This document shows, piece by piece, positions 25,308 to 34,492 of a stretch of DNA of 64,000 bases. The DNA is from Eremophila alpestris peregrina (Eukaryota; Chordata; Aves; Passeriformes; Alaudidae): the NCBI GenBank assembly GCA_009792885.1, contig WMCF01000031.1:2209437-2273436 (forward strand), read 5' to 3'. The notes beneath the pieces are model-generated. The model was not told where the DNA came from, made no database searches, and was given only the letters and a program-made list of their open reading frames with translations. The stretch's first letter is position 1, and the number at the start of each line of letters is the position of its first letter. Both the position numbers and the translations under genes were made by a program.

Positions 25308-26240
25308 TGGGGCTGTGTGGGGCTCTGCAGAGCCATGCAAGGCTCCGAGGGGCCCCGAGAGGCCATGAGTGGCAATGCGGGGCCGTGTGGGACTTTGAGG
25401 GTCCGAGCAGAGCTCTGTGAGGCCACACGGGGCTCTGGGGGGGCTCTAGGGCCGTGAGAGGCTTTGGGGCTATGAGAGGGGCTGTGGGGCCCTGAATGCC
25501 TGCAGGGGCCGTGAGGGGCTCTCCGGGGCCGTGAGGGGCTCTCCGGGGCTGTGAGGGGCTCTGAGGAGCTGTGAGTGGCTCTGAGGAGCCGTGCGGGGCT
25601 CTGAGGGGCTGTGCGGGGCTCTGAGGGGCCGTGCGGGGCTCTGAGGGGCTATGAATGGCTCTGAGGGGCTGTGCGGGGCTCTNNNNNNNNNNNNNNNNNN
25701 NNNNNNNNNNNNGCTGTGCGGGGCTCTGAGGGGCCGTGCGGGGCTCTGAGGGGCTATGAATGGCTCTGAGGGGCTGTGCGGGGCTCTGAGGGGCCGTGCG
25801 GGGCTCTCCGGAGCTGTGAGTGGCTCTGAGGGGTAGTGCAGGGCTCTGAGGGGCTGTGAATGGCTCTGAGGGGCCGTGCGGGGCTCTGAGGGGCCGTGCG
25901 GGGCTGTCAGTGGCTCTGAGGAGCTGTGAGTGGCTCTGAGGGGCTGTGAGGGGCTCTGAGGGGCTGTGCGGGGCTCTGAGGGGCCGTGCGGGGCTCTCCG
26001 GAGCTGTGCGGGGCTCTGAGGGGCTGTGCGGGGCTCTGAGGGGCTGTGCGGGGCTCTGAGGGGCTGTGAATGGCTCTGAGGGGCCGTGCGGGGCTGTCAG
26101 TGGCTCTGAGGAGCTGTGAGTGGCTCTGAGGGGCTGTGAATGGCTCTCCGGGGCTGTGAGGGGCTCTGAGGAGCTGTGCGGGGCTCTGAGGGGCTGTGCG
26201 GGGCTCTCCGGGGCTCTCCGGTGCTCTCCCGAGCTGTGAG
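25308..26240 (+). repeat. G-rich 20-bp minisatellite (GGGGCTCTGA / GGGGCTGTGC)
   Basis: Tandem array of a 20-bp unit, GGGGCTCTGAGGGGCTGTGC, made of two 10-bp halves. It is degenerate from 25308 to about 25490 and then well ordered to about 26240, roughly 40 or more units by length. Variants include GAGCTGTGAG, GGGGCTATGAAT and GGGGCTCTCCG. GGGG every 6 nt on the plus strand gives strong G-quadruplex potential. The minus strand lacks stop codons in all three frames across the ordered part, which creates long artificial Pro/Ser-rich frames; the plus strand has TGA in each CTCTGAGG. The array lies just inside the transcribed side of the putative GNB1L promoter. Confidence 0.95.
25683..25712. other. 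Assembly gap (30 N)
   Basis: Thirty undetermined bases inside the minisatellite. Both sides carry the same 75 bp (25608-25682 and 25713-25787), and the gap length is out of phase with the 20-bp period, so its size is probably arbitrary. Confidence 0.99.
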
Positions 26241-26317
26241 GGACCGCGCGCCGCGGGCGGTGGGTGACACTCCCCCGTCGCGCGCCCCGCACGCGGCGGC
26301 CGAGCCTCCACCGCGCC

Positions 26318-26331
26318 GTTGCCGTGGCGAC
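26318..26331 (+). promoter_or_regulatory. RFX X-box-like motif
   Basis: GTTGCCGTGGCGAC resembles the imperfect palindrome GTNRCC-N2-RGYAAC bound by RFX factors, with one mismatch (GGCGAC for RGYAAC). It lies in the CpG island. Confidence 0.45.
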
Positions 26332-26336
26332 GCCCC

Positions 26337-26347
26337 GCGCGTGCGCA
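26337..26347 (-). promoter_or_regulatory. NRF1-like site
   Basis: On the minus strand TGCGCACGCGC fits the NRF1 consensus YGCGCAYGCGCR over its readable length. A second near-match, CGCGCACGCGC, lies at 26589-26599. NRF1 sites are common in housekeeping CpG-island promoters. Confidence 0.5.
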
Positions 26348-26564
26348 AGCGCCCCCGCCTCCGGCCCGTGAGGCGGCGCCGCGCCGGTGACAACGGAGCC
26401 CTCCCAGCCCCATCCGGCCCCGCCGCCGCCCCCGCGGCCCCCCCGTCCTCCCTCCCCCCGCTCACCGAGCACCCTTCCGCCCGGCGGGGCGGGTGCGTGA
26501 CAGCGATTATTCGGCGATCCCCGCGGGAACCGGACGGACACGGAGGAACGGCGAGCCCCGCGCG

Positions 26565-26572
26565 TGACGTCA
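26565..26572. promoter_or_regulatory. Palindromic CRE (TGACGTCA)
   Basis: A full 8-bp cAMP response element in the context CGCGTGACGTCACGGG inside the CpG island. It is a likely CREB/ATF site within the core promoter region. Confidence 0.7.
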
Positions 26573-28849
26573 CGGGGCCGGCGGGAGGCGCGCACGCGCT
26601 GTCGGTGCCGGCGGCTGCTGGGCCCCGGCGGGCCGGGAGCGAGCCCGGCGCTGCTCGGGGGGCTCTGTCCGGGGCCCCGCTCACGGCAGCCGCAGCCCCG
26701 TGAACGCACCGGCAGGCAGCGCGGCCCCCGCAGAGCAGCCACGCTCCGAGGGTCCTACGAGGGGCTTTCCGCTTCCTCACGTCCCGTAACCGGGAGGACC
26801 CGGCCTTCACCGGGAGCCCGAGCGTGTCGCTGCTCCGTGGAGCCAGACACGAGCTCTGAACCAGCCGGGAAGGGCAGGGCCGGGGCGCTGGTGCCGGGCT
26901 GTCGCTGTTCCCAGTTGGTGTATACAGGCGATTCCCCACAGGTGGTTGGGAAGGCCGATCAGTGGATGCGCACTGGGCTGTGATTTGGGCTCTCTGTTTG
27001 CACAGCGTCCATTTATCAGGTGCTCTGCGTGGGGTTATCGCATTGCTGAAGTCATTTGTCTCCTCCAGGAGCCACTGTGAACTTGCATTTGCTGTGGGAT
27101 AATGATCTAATTCTTCCAGTGCAACGCAGCCATACAGAGTTTCCCAGGTCCTGCAGGAGAGCTTCCTTAGAGAAAAAAAGTTGCCTCCTGAAACGCTCCC
27201 CAATGCAAGTTACTGGTTTGGTGTCACAGCTGAACTAAATCAGGCAATAAAAGGTTAAATTACGTTTGTGTATTGCTGGAACAAAACTGTGGGATTGACT
27301 TTGTACAGTACCCTGGTACTGTACCCATCCACCCTCAGCAGGATGGTGATGGGAAGCACAGTGCAGACAGCACAATGTACAATGACAGCACTGCAGAGAT
27401 GTGTTCTTCCCCCTTTCACAGGCCCCTGTTACTCTCCAGCCACACCAAGACTTGCTCAAGGAAAGCAAATAAACCATCAGTTGCTTGTGTCACCTGTCTA
27501 GGAGTTAAAAGCTGTGTCATTTATGAAGTTTTTCAGGAAGCTGTTGTGCTCTAATTCCATCCAGAAAGCTTGGTACCTCACAAAACATGCTTTTCAGTTT
27601 TCCTGCTATTTTTGCCTATGGAGCCAGTGTCTTTCAAAGCTAAATTAAATCTAGTGCTGTTAAATGAGTGTTGTTCTGTTCCACTCCTATTGATGCAAAC
27701 AAAGGCATGGAGATTTTTTGGGAGTTTGGGAGGGTAAATCTGGAGCTTGCTTTTCTACTCATATCAAATTTCTCATCAGTAGGAACACTGATTCCTAATC
27801 CTTGCTCTAAAGGGCTTTAAATGGCATTTGGTGGTTATGAGAACACAGTACACTGAGGAGGTTATGCCTCTCATTAGGAGGAATGTCCTGAACACAGATA
27901 CAGACATTCTGTGTTGTATAATGCACAAGTACAGCCCCACATTTCCCTGTATGTTTTGCTGAAATGATTTGAATTAAGAGATTTAGAGCAGCAGATCATT
28001 GCAATAAATTGCTATGTAAAATGGAACCACATGTGCAGTATACTTCAGGTCTTTAATTTGTTAGGGGCTAAATGTTTATTAGAATATGGTACAGTTAAAA
28101 TTCCCTACAGTCGCCTTGAAAATGAAGTACCCCTTTCACAACACAAAGATAATGAGTTGTATGGCAAGATAAGGTGGTTACCAGAATTCAGGAATGACAG
28201 AATCCAATTAATTTAACATGAATTAATGCAAGATCAAATTTATTACAGTTGGATGCAGTTTGTAATTGGAAGTTCCATTACAGCACGTTTTTACATGTTA
28301 TCTCCTATCAGTGAGAGATCTCAAAAGGGCAAATCTTCTATTTTGAACAGCAGCAATGTGTTTATTATATCATAAATAACTCTTTCCTTACATGTTTGCT
28401 GTGAGGAACTTCAGGTCCCAAGAGCCCAGTTGTGCACAAGGGGCTGTGCTCTTCTCTTTCTCACAAGGGGCCACGACTGAGCTTAAAGAGAAATCTGGGT
28501 TTCATCTTCCACTGCTTTGCTGGGCTGCCCCTCCCCTGTTACTTGTTCATCCCTTCTCCTATTCTCCACTCTTCTGGGTGATCACCCCTCTTTGTTTTTT
28601 GGGTGGGAGGAGTGAAATCAGCCCTCTAGTCAAATAAACCTTTCAACCTCCTAACTTCAAAATAAACACTTTTATTGTGGACAGTCCAAGCTCCTTAGGC
28701 AAAGCTTTAGGTCTCAAATCCAAAAGATACACTGTGTCCTTTTAATAATTTCATAGTGGAAACTCACTATTTGCCCATTCCTGTGGTGTTATGGAGGTTT
28801 TCAATGATTCTGGTTTAGGTTTCGGGATTAGGTGAAACCAGAGTGCCTT

Positions 28850-28867
28850 AAACCTCTTTAGAGGTTT
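28850..28867. repeat. Perfect short inverted repeat
   Basis: AAACCTC-TTTA-GAGGTTT, a 7-bp arm palindrome. Two copies of a GGGATTAGG word lie on either side (28824 and 28868). It may be chance. Confidence 0.7.
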
Positions 28868-31800
28868 GGGATTAGGTCTGTATCAGGCCTAATATAGCCT
28901 TTCTGTGCAAGGCTAAATTAAATGGCAGGAATATTTGTTGTGCACTGATTCACAGGTGTTTGGCAAAATACCAGAAAACATAAAGGAACCACTGGAAGAG
29001 TCATGAAGGCAAAGCCATGGAAACATGAGTATTAGCTAAGTACTGAGGTATCACTTGCAACTGTGGGGTCTTTCAGACTGCTTTTAAGTGATTTTAAGCA
29101 TGGATATCATTTTTATGTGTCTCTTTCACATGAATGCGAGTAAATTGAAGATCTGTTGTGCAAATGGATCATGGATTTTATTTGGGTATTCTGGTAATTT
29201 CTGCCTCTTTTATAGCAAATGTATATTAAAGTTTGTCAAACAGCTGATATCACTGAAACGATATTGTTTTATTGTACCCATAAATTCTACTCCTTCTCTG
29301 GAGCATGCAATGGCCTGACAGAATATGCTAGGTCACGAGGAGAAAAATGCAATAAATTTATGCCTACCATTAAAACACTGGCCTGTCTGGCCCAGGAGGC
29401 AGAGGCATTTGCCTCACTCATGACCATGGACTAACTGGAGGAACTAATTTCGTTGTTTAGGCTGTTTGCTGTGAGGCCTTTCAGCACTTTTCACTCACTT
29501 TGTCTCTGGTAGGGCTATTTCTCCTCTGTGCTCAGTAGTTTGTGGCACGGGCAAGGCCTGACCCCCTGGCCATCCCCTGAGGTACTGTCTGAGCTGAGCA
29601 GATTGCATCAAGCAGAAGTGCAGCTCATTGCTGCAGTGTTAGGATCTCTGCAAACTGCAGCAGCTGGTTTGGCTGCCTTTGTAGGGAAAAGCTGATGCCT
29701 GGCTCAGCAAAGCCCAAGCCTGGCATCAAGAGAAGCCAGAGATGGGAAGGCAAAGCACAGTGCCCAATGGTTCAGTTCCTACAGCTGCCCAAAATCAGTC
29801 ACTACCTGAGCATGACTATCTCCTCACACTAAAGTATTCCCTTCACTGATTTTGTGCCTGTCAGCCCTTTACAGAAAAGGGTAGTTTGCTTGCATTTATC
29901 TCCCCAGATAAACAGATTGTAGCTCTGCTTGTAGATTAGATTGTATTTAGAAAGTTAACTACATCTCAAGAATTGCAGGGCTTCTCTGGAGGTTTTTGCC
30001 ATATCAACAATGAGTTCTCTTGCTGTAAGCTTTTTTTTGCATTCCTATGGCAAGTGTTCTGATCAGCAGTGCATACAGCCAGTTTTTTCATGTCTGCTTG
30101 CAAAAGCAAAACAGAAAGAATTAAATCAAGTTTAGCAAGAGTATGTCCCCTCTAATCAGATGAGCTGTAAAATAAGAGGGAGGCTAACTAGGAGGATTTA
30201 ATAATCTTAGAATCTGTAGAAAACATTATTTATGGTTTAAGAGCTACACAAGTCTTGAGCTTTAAATGTAAGTTCTTTCCTTCTTTAATGGAGCATGTAA
30301 AGAAGAGCAAGAGAGAAATGTTCCAGTCAAGGACAAAATCATAAAATAATGAGCAGAAGAAGAATTAACTGAAAGTATTAGGGGCCAGGGGAGGCGGAGT
30401 GGGAGTTTGTCTTCATACATGATTGATCTAAACTTGAAAAGGAAAAAAATAAAAGACTCCTCATCTTTAAACAAGATGGTTATTTGAGCATAAATAACAG
30501 TCTCATGTCAAATACGCTGCTATTTCCAATGGAGTCTTTTCACTACAAAACCACAACATTCTCAGCCCTAATCTCCCCAGATAAAACAATAGGGCTGGTG
30601 GCTGTGAATCAGCACTTTGAAACCAACCTCCGAAAACAGCGACACGTTCAGGGTGACAAGAAATGGAGGAGACAAAGAGCTGCTGTTTATAGATCTTTGC
30701 AAAGTGAGGCCTCACCTTGCTTGCTTGCAAACGTGCTGTAACACCCGAGAATTGTTTCTCTTTTGGCTGGGAAGTCCAGCTCAGCACGGCCAGCCCAGGG
30801 GACTGGGGTTATTGATGTGTCTGTGGGTTTGGTCCCACACCAGGCTGAGCTGAAATCTGCAGCACAGAAATGCCCAATCCTCCTGGATGTTTTGAGCCTT
30901 GAGGTTGTGTGAGGAAGGGTACGGTGAGAACAGCTGGGCTCTCTGTGCCAAAATGAGCACTCGTTCTTTCCCAACCCATCTGCAGCCACACGGTGGTGTC
31001 CCCTCCCTTGTGTGACCCCAGCACTCCTCCGAGCAGCATCAGGACTGATGCAAGGCAGGAGCAAGGTGCCAGGAAAGGAGAGGGCCCGGGAGGGAGAGAC
31101 CTCCCCTGAGCAGTGGCACCGAAAGGAGCAGGCCAGCCGGGACACAAAGGTTTCCATCCAGAAAATGACATCTCACCTTAAGCAGGAAGCTCATTTCCCT
31201 CCACAGTCAGTGAGGAAAAGCAGGCTATTAACCACATAGGAACATCCCCTCCACCTTTTTTTCTCATTCCAGTTTCCTAACATAACACACTTTAACAACA
31301 TGCTTTGAAACCCAGAAATGCCATCCTCTGGGAAGTGGGAGAAGACTTTGGTCTCAGCACAGACCCCCAGCTGTTCTCTGACTAGAAGGACCTTGCACTG
31401 GTGGTGGGGGACGTCCTATGGCAGCAAGACTTGGAGCAGGATCAAATGAGGGAACACTGTGGTATTTGCACTTTCATGTGGGTTTTAGGGGCACTGTCCA
31501 TAACTCAGAAAAAGTCCCGATCTTTTTGAGCCCCTCTCAGAAAAGAAAGGAAATGAACTGGGCATTGTTCTCCTCAAAGAGATCACTGTAAAATGGCCTT
31601 TGGACATGGTCTGGAGGCATCAGCTGCACAACCTCCCCATCAGTGCTACCCTTCCAGCAAAGCTCCTGAGGCAGGGCTCAGATGAGAGAGATGTTGACAG
31701 GGTGCCAAATCCCAGCCCTCTGGAACTAGACAGAAAAGAGAACCAAATGGCAAACCTGTATCTGTGTCCAGCTGCAAAATCCCAAGCTTCTGCTAAGTCT

Positions 31801-33534
31801 GAAAAAAACCTTTGATCCAAACATCCCCACTTTTTTAGGGATTCCAAGCTCGAGTGAAAACACAGCAGTTTCACCCTAGCTTGAAACATAGGCTCACACC
31901 TTTGATTTCTGAGGAGAGATCATTTTTCTTGGGGTGAGGCACGTGGACAGCAACAGATCCCTCATGTCTGGTTCAGACAGGCCAGCCAAAAGGCTTAAGT
32001 GGACACACACAGAACCAGCAGCATGTGATGGGATTTACTGCAAGGAAATCAAACTCTCTGCCCCACCTCCTGGGCTTATCCTTTAAAGACCAGTCCTGTG
32101 CTCACAGCTGGAGTTTATGTGAGTCCTGCCTTATTAATTAACTGAAGCCAGTGCCTTTTTCCCCTGAATTCCAACAGAAGCAATTAGAAAGCAGATACTT
32201 CACACATAACAGCTGGTTCATTTAACCCCCTGCTCATGCTATTGTCTGCCCTCCCCCAGCCAACTCACATCCCCCTTTTCCATCCTTTCATGTAATGGAG
32301 AGGGACAGTAAAATCAAGGTGGCTAAAGGAGGGGCACCAAATAATCATGTTCTTAATAAATTAATCTAATGTAATACTGAAAGCAGAGGATTGTTGTTGA
32401 GGCCACAGTTCTGAGCAGGGAATCGTAACATTCACCTACCAGATGGGAAAAGAGCTTTGGCTGTCTACAGTGTCCTCCTTAAAAGGGGATCTGTATCAAA
32501 GTAGCAGCATATTTTCTTCACTGAAGGCTGTTGATGTCATTAGAGCAAGTCTCATTTTTATTTAAGACCAGAGTTAAGAGTCACATAAAATTGGCACAGG
32601 TGAAGGCACCAGGCCCATTAAGTTGTGCAACGTGACTCTCTGGGAACTTTCTGAGCATTCATGCACCTCCAATTTATTTCTGCTTGGGCAAGCCAGCCCC
32701 ACAGCTTCTCCTCCTTCCTCCTCAGTATAAATACAGACTCAATCCTGCCATTAGGCCTGTAAAAAACCCACTCAATCCACTAAATTTGCCCCACACCCAA
32801 GATAGATCCAGTTACAGGAAGAGCAGTTCTGCCCCCTCTGTGTTACACACATCATTGGGAGATGCTATGGACCTAAAATTAAACCCCTAGCCAAAAACAT
32901 CCACCACAACACTGAAAGTGAAATCTGCTCTTGTGTAACTACCTTAAGTGCACCTTCTGCTCCCAAGCAGGTACTCTAGAGGCTGCATCTTGATTTAAGG
33001 AAAGCAGATCTGTTCAGAAGGAAACCAAATTTAGGGAGATTAATTTCCTTCAGTGAAAGTCTTCTGAAGCAGAGAAGTCATTTCAGTGAATTTGAGGCAA
33101 AGGGGTGGTCAAGAGTCACTTTTCTTTTCTTAGCATGGCTAGCATCTTTTAAATGTGGAATTTATGGGTAAAATAGAGATCTGGTCCCACACAGGGCATG
33201 TGCTCTTGGCATACAGAAATAATAACAACACAGGATTATAAAGGAATAATAAGAGTAGACAGCCAAAGTACCCAGTGCTGAGAGATTTTTCTGCTAGATG
33301 ATTCCTCACTGATCCTGAAATCAGGCAGCATTATGATGACATTTTCAGTTATAATAAGGGGAAGATTTAGGTCCAGCCATAAACATCCCATTTCCTTCCT
33401 CAAAGAGGTAGCTATCAGAGAGGCTGCTGTTGCAGCCAGCCAGCCAGATGTTTGCCATCTTTATTACAAATTTTCATGTATCTTACAACACCTACATACT
33501 CTACAGCAGACTGATGATGCAGCTATCTAGTACC

Positions 33535-33640
33535 TACATTACAGACATGGAGAACAAGTTAGGAGGGATTAAATTATCTGCCCAGCTTCCCACAAGACAA
33601 CACAGGTGTGGCTAGAAATCAAAACTCCAAGCTTCCAATT
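33535..33640 (+). mobile_element. MIR-like ancient SINE fragment
   Basis: The plus strand reads tacattacagacatggagaa, then gttaggagggattaaattat, ctgcccagcttcccacaaga, cacaggtgtggctagaaatc, then aaaactccaa. It parallels the MIR body (ttttacagatgaggaaactg, gaggttaagtgacttgccca, gtggcagagccgggattcga, actcc). It is diverged and lies in the same orientation as the 10.2-kb copy. Confidence 0.5.
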
Positions 33641-33679
33641 TTTGCTGGGTTATACTAATCTCCTTATATGCTTTGCTGG

Positions 33680-33695
33680 AAAAAAAAAAAAAAAA
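33680..33695 (+). repeat. Poly(A) run
   Basis: Sixteen A in a row followed by CCCAAACCAACC. No upstream retroposon body is recognised. Confidence 0.9.
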
Positions 33696-33889
33696 CCCAA
33701 ACCAACCATGTTTCTGTAATATGTTTGTTGGCTGAAGTATGGATACTTCTAATCAAACAAAAAGATGAGCATATTTTAGAAACTGTTACAGCTGACTAGT
33801 ACAATGGCCTCCCCTTTTTATCTCCTGGATCTTTCTAGAGGAAGAAAACTAAAAGGGAAGGGCATCTTTTTCTGAGTGCAAAGGCTCCA

Positions 33890-34400
33890 GCTAATGAGAG
33901 TAGAAATTGTATTTTATATTTTGGCAGTCAGTGGTAAACACTATTATTAAAGCTATAATAAGATCAGCAAATGCTGTATGAAATATTAGTGATGTCTGAG
34001 CACAAAGCAGAGTCCCCATCTCTTTAGTTAAAATTACAAAATGATTAACAGCCCAATTAAAAACATTTTTGTTTTTGACATGATGAATTATACTTTATCT
34101 ACCTATCTGTGGATATAATTGATTATTTTATCCGTTTGCTGTTGGCTGTCATTAAAAAAGACAGATACCATGGCTTTCTGGCCTCTCTCCCACTGAGAGA
34201 AAGAACAAATCCTGCTATTAACGACAGACAGGATCATTATGAAAAAATTCCATTTGCCACTAGGCAACATAGCCCAGTTCCAGTAATTATTGTATTAGTC
34301 AAGCCGTTGAGAAGTTCCATAAAATTGAGAGAGTTTTTAAGGAGCATCCAACATTATTTGGCAACTTTTGTGATGTAACAATTAAAACCATGCTCCAGGC
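33890..34400. promoter_or_regulatory. Candidate conserved noncoding element
   Basis: AT-rich but complex sequence with many developmental-factor words: GATTAACAGCCCAATTAA (34042), ATAATTGATTATTTTAT (34115) and CAGTAATTATTGTATTAG (34279). A chance open frame of 89 codons on the plus strand (34109-34378) has no recognisable protein. The texture resembles vertebrate conserved enhancers; conservation is not shown here. Confidence 0.3.
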
Positions 34401-34464
34401 CCCAAAATGTGCAGGAGATTGCCAAAATCAGATAAAACCCTAGAGGGCCCCTGACTTGCAAAGG

Positions 34465-34492
34465 AAAAAAAAAAAAAAAAAGAAAAAAAAAA
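34465..34492 (+). repeat. Poly(A) run with single G
   Basis: Seventeen A, one G, then ten more A. Simple repeat. Confidence 0.9.

Larger units (their letters stand above)
898..26465 (-). other. GNB1L: Inferred GNB1L intron 1 (about 25.5 kb)
   Basis: Long AT-rich stretch between the start-codon exon and the CpG island. It is assigned as intron 1 by inference: the start-codon exon has an acceptor 12 nt before the ATG, so a 5' exon is needed, and the nearest CpG-rich promoter-like DNA on the minus-strand upstream side is at 26.2-26.9 kb. No coding exon was supported inside it; the scattered open frames of 60-145 codons have no recognisable family and no flanking splice sites. It does hold repeats (CR1 near 1.4 kb, old CR1 near 14.5 kb, MIR-like near 10.2 kb), simple repeats, a CTCF-like site, a minisatellite and candidate conserved noncoding blocks, listed separately. 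Further untranslated exons cannot be excluded. Confidence 0.6.
26240..26900 (-). promoter_or_regulatory. GNB1L: CpG island, likely GNB1L promoter and 5' exon
   Basis: The most CpG-dense DNA in the window. It is the first promoter-like block upstream of the GNB1L start-codon exon on the minus strand, and it holds CRE, NRF1-like and X-box-like motifs. Candidate minus-strand donors are GCTCG|GTGAGC at 26466/26465 and GCTGCC|GTGAGC near 26681. Either would end an untranslated first exon. No TATA box stands out, as usual for CpG-island promoters. Such promoters are often bidirectional, so a plus-strand noncoding transcript is possible. The exact start site cannot be set from sequence. Confidence 0.6.

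Noticed and set aside
25243..26742. Long minus-strand Pro/Ser/Ala-rich open frame of about 499 codons as a gene
   Set aside because: It is the stop-free reading of a 20-bp minisatellite plus CpG island, runs through an N gap, is open in other minus frames too, and has no recognisable domain.
26176..26983. Plus-strand open frames of 139 and 175 codons in the CpG island
   Set aside because: High-GC sequence lacks stop codons by composition; the Arg/Ala/Pro/Gly-rich products have no family.
30687..31171. Two minus-strand open frames of 120 and 156 codons
   Set aside because: Different frames of the same GC-rich stretch, with no domain and no splice or polyadenylation context.
34109..34378. Plus-strand 89-codon open frame as a small protein gene
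   Set aside because: No recognisable family, no promoter or splice context, and it lies in an AT-rich block that looks like noncoding regulatory DNA.
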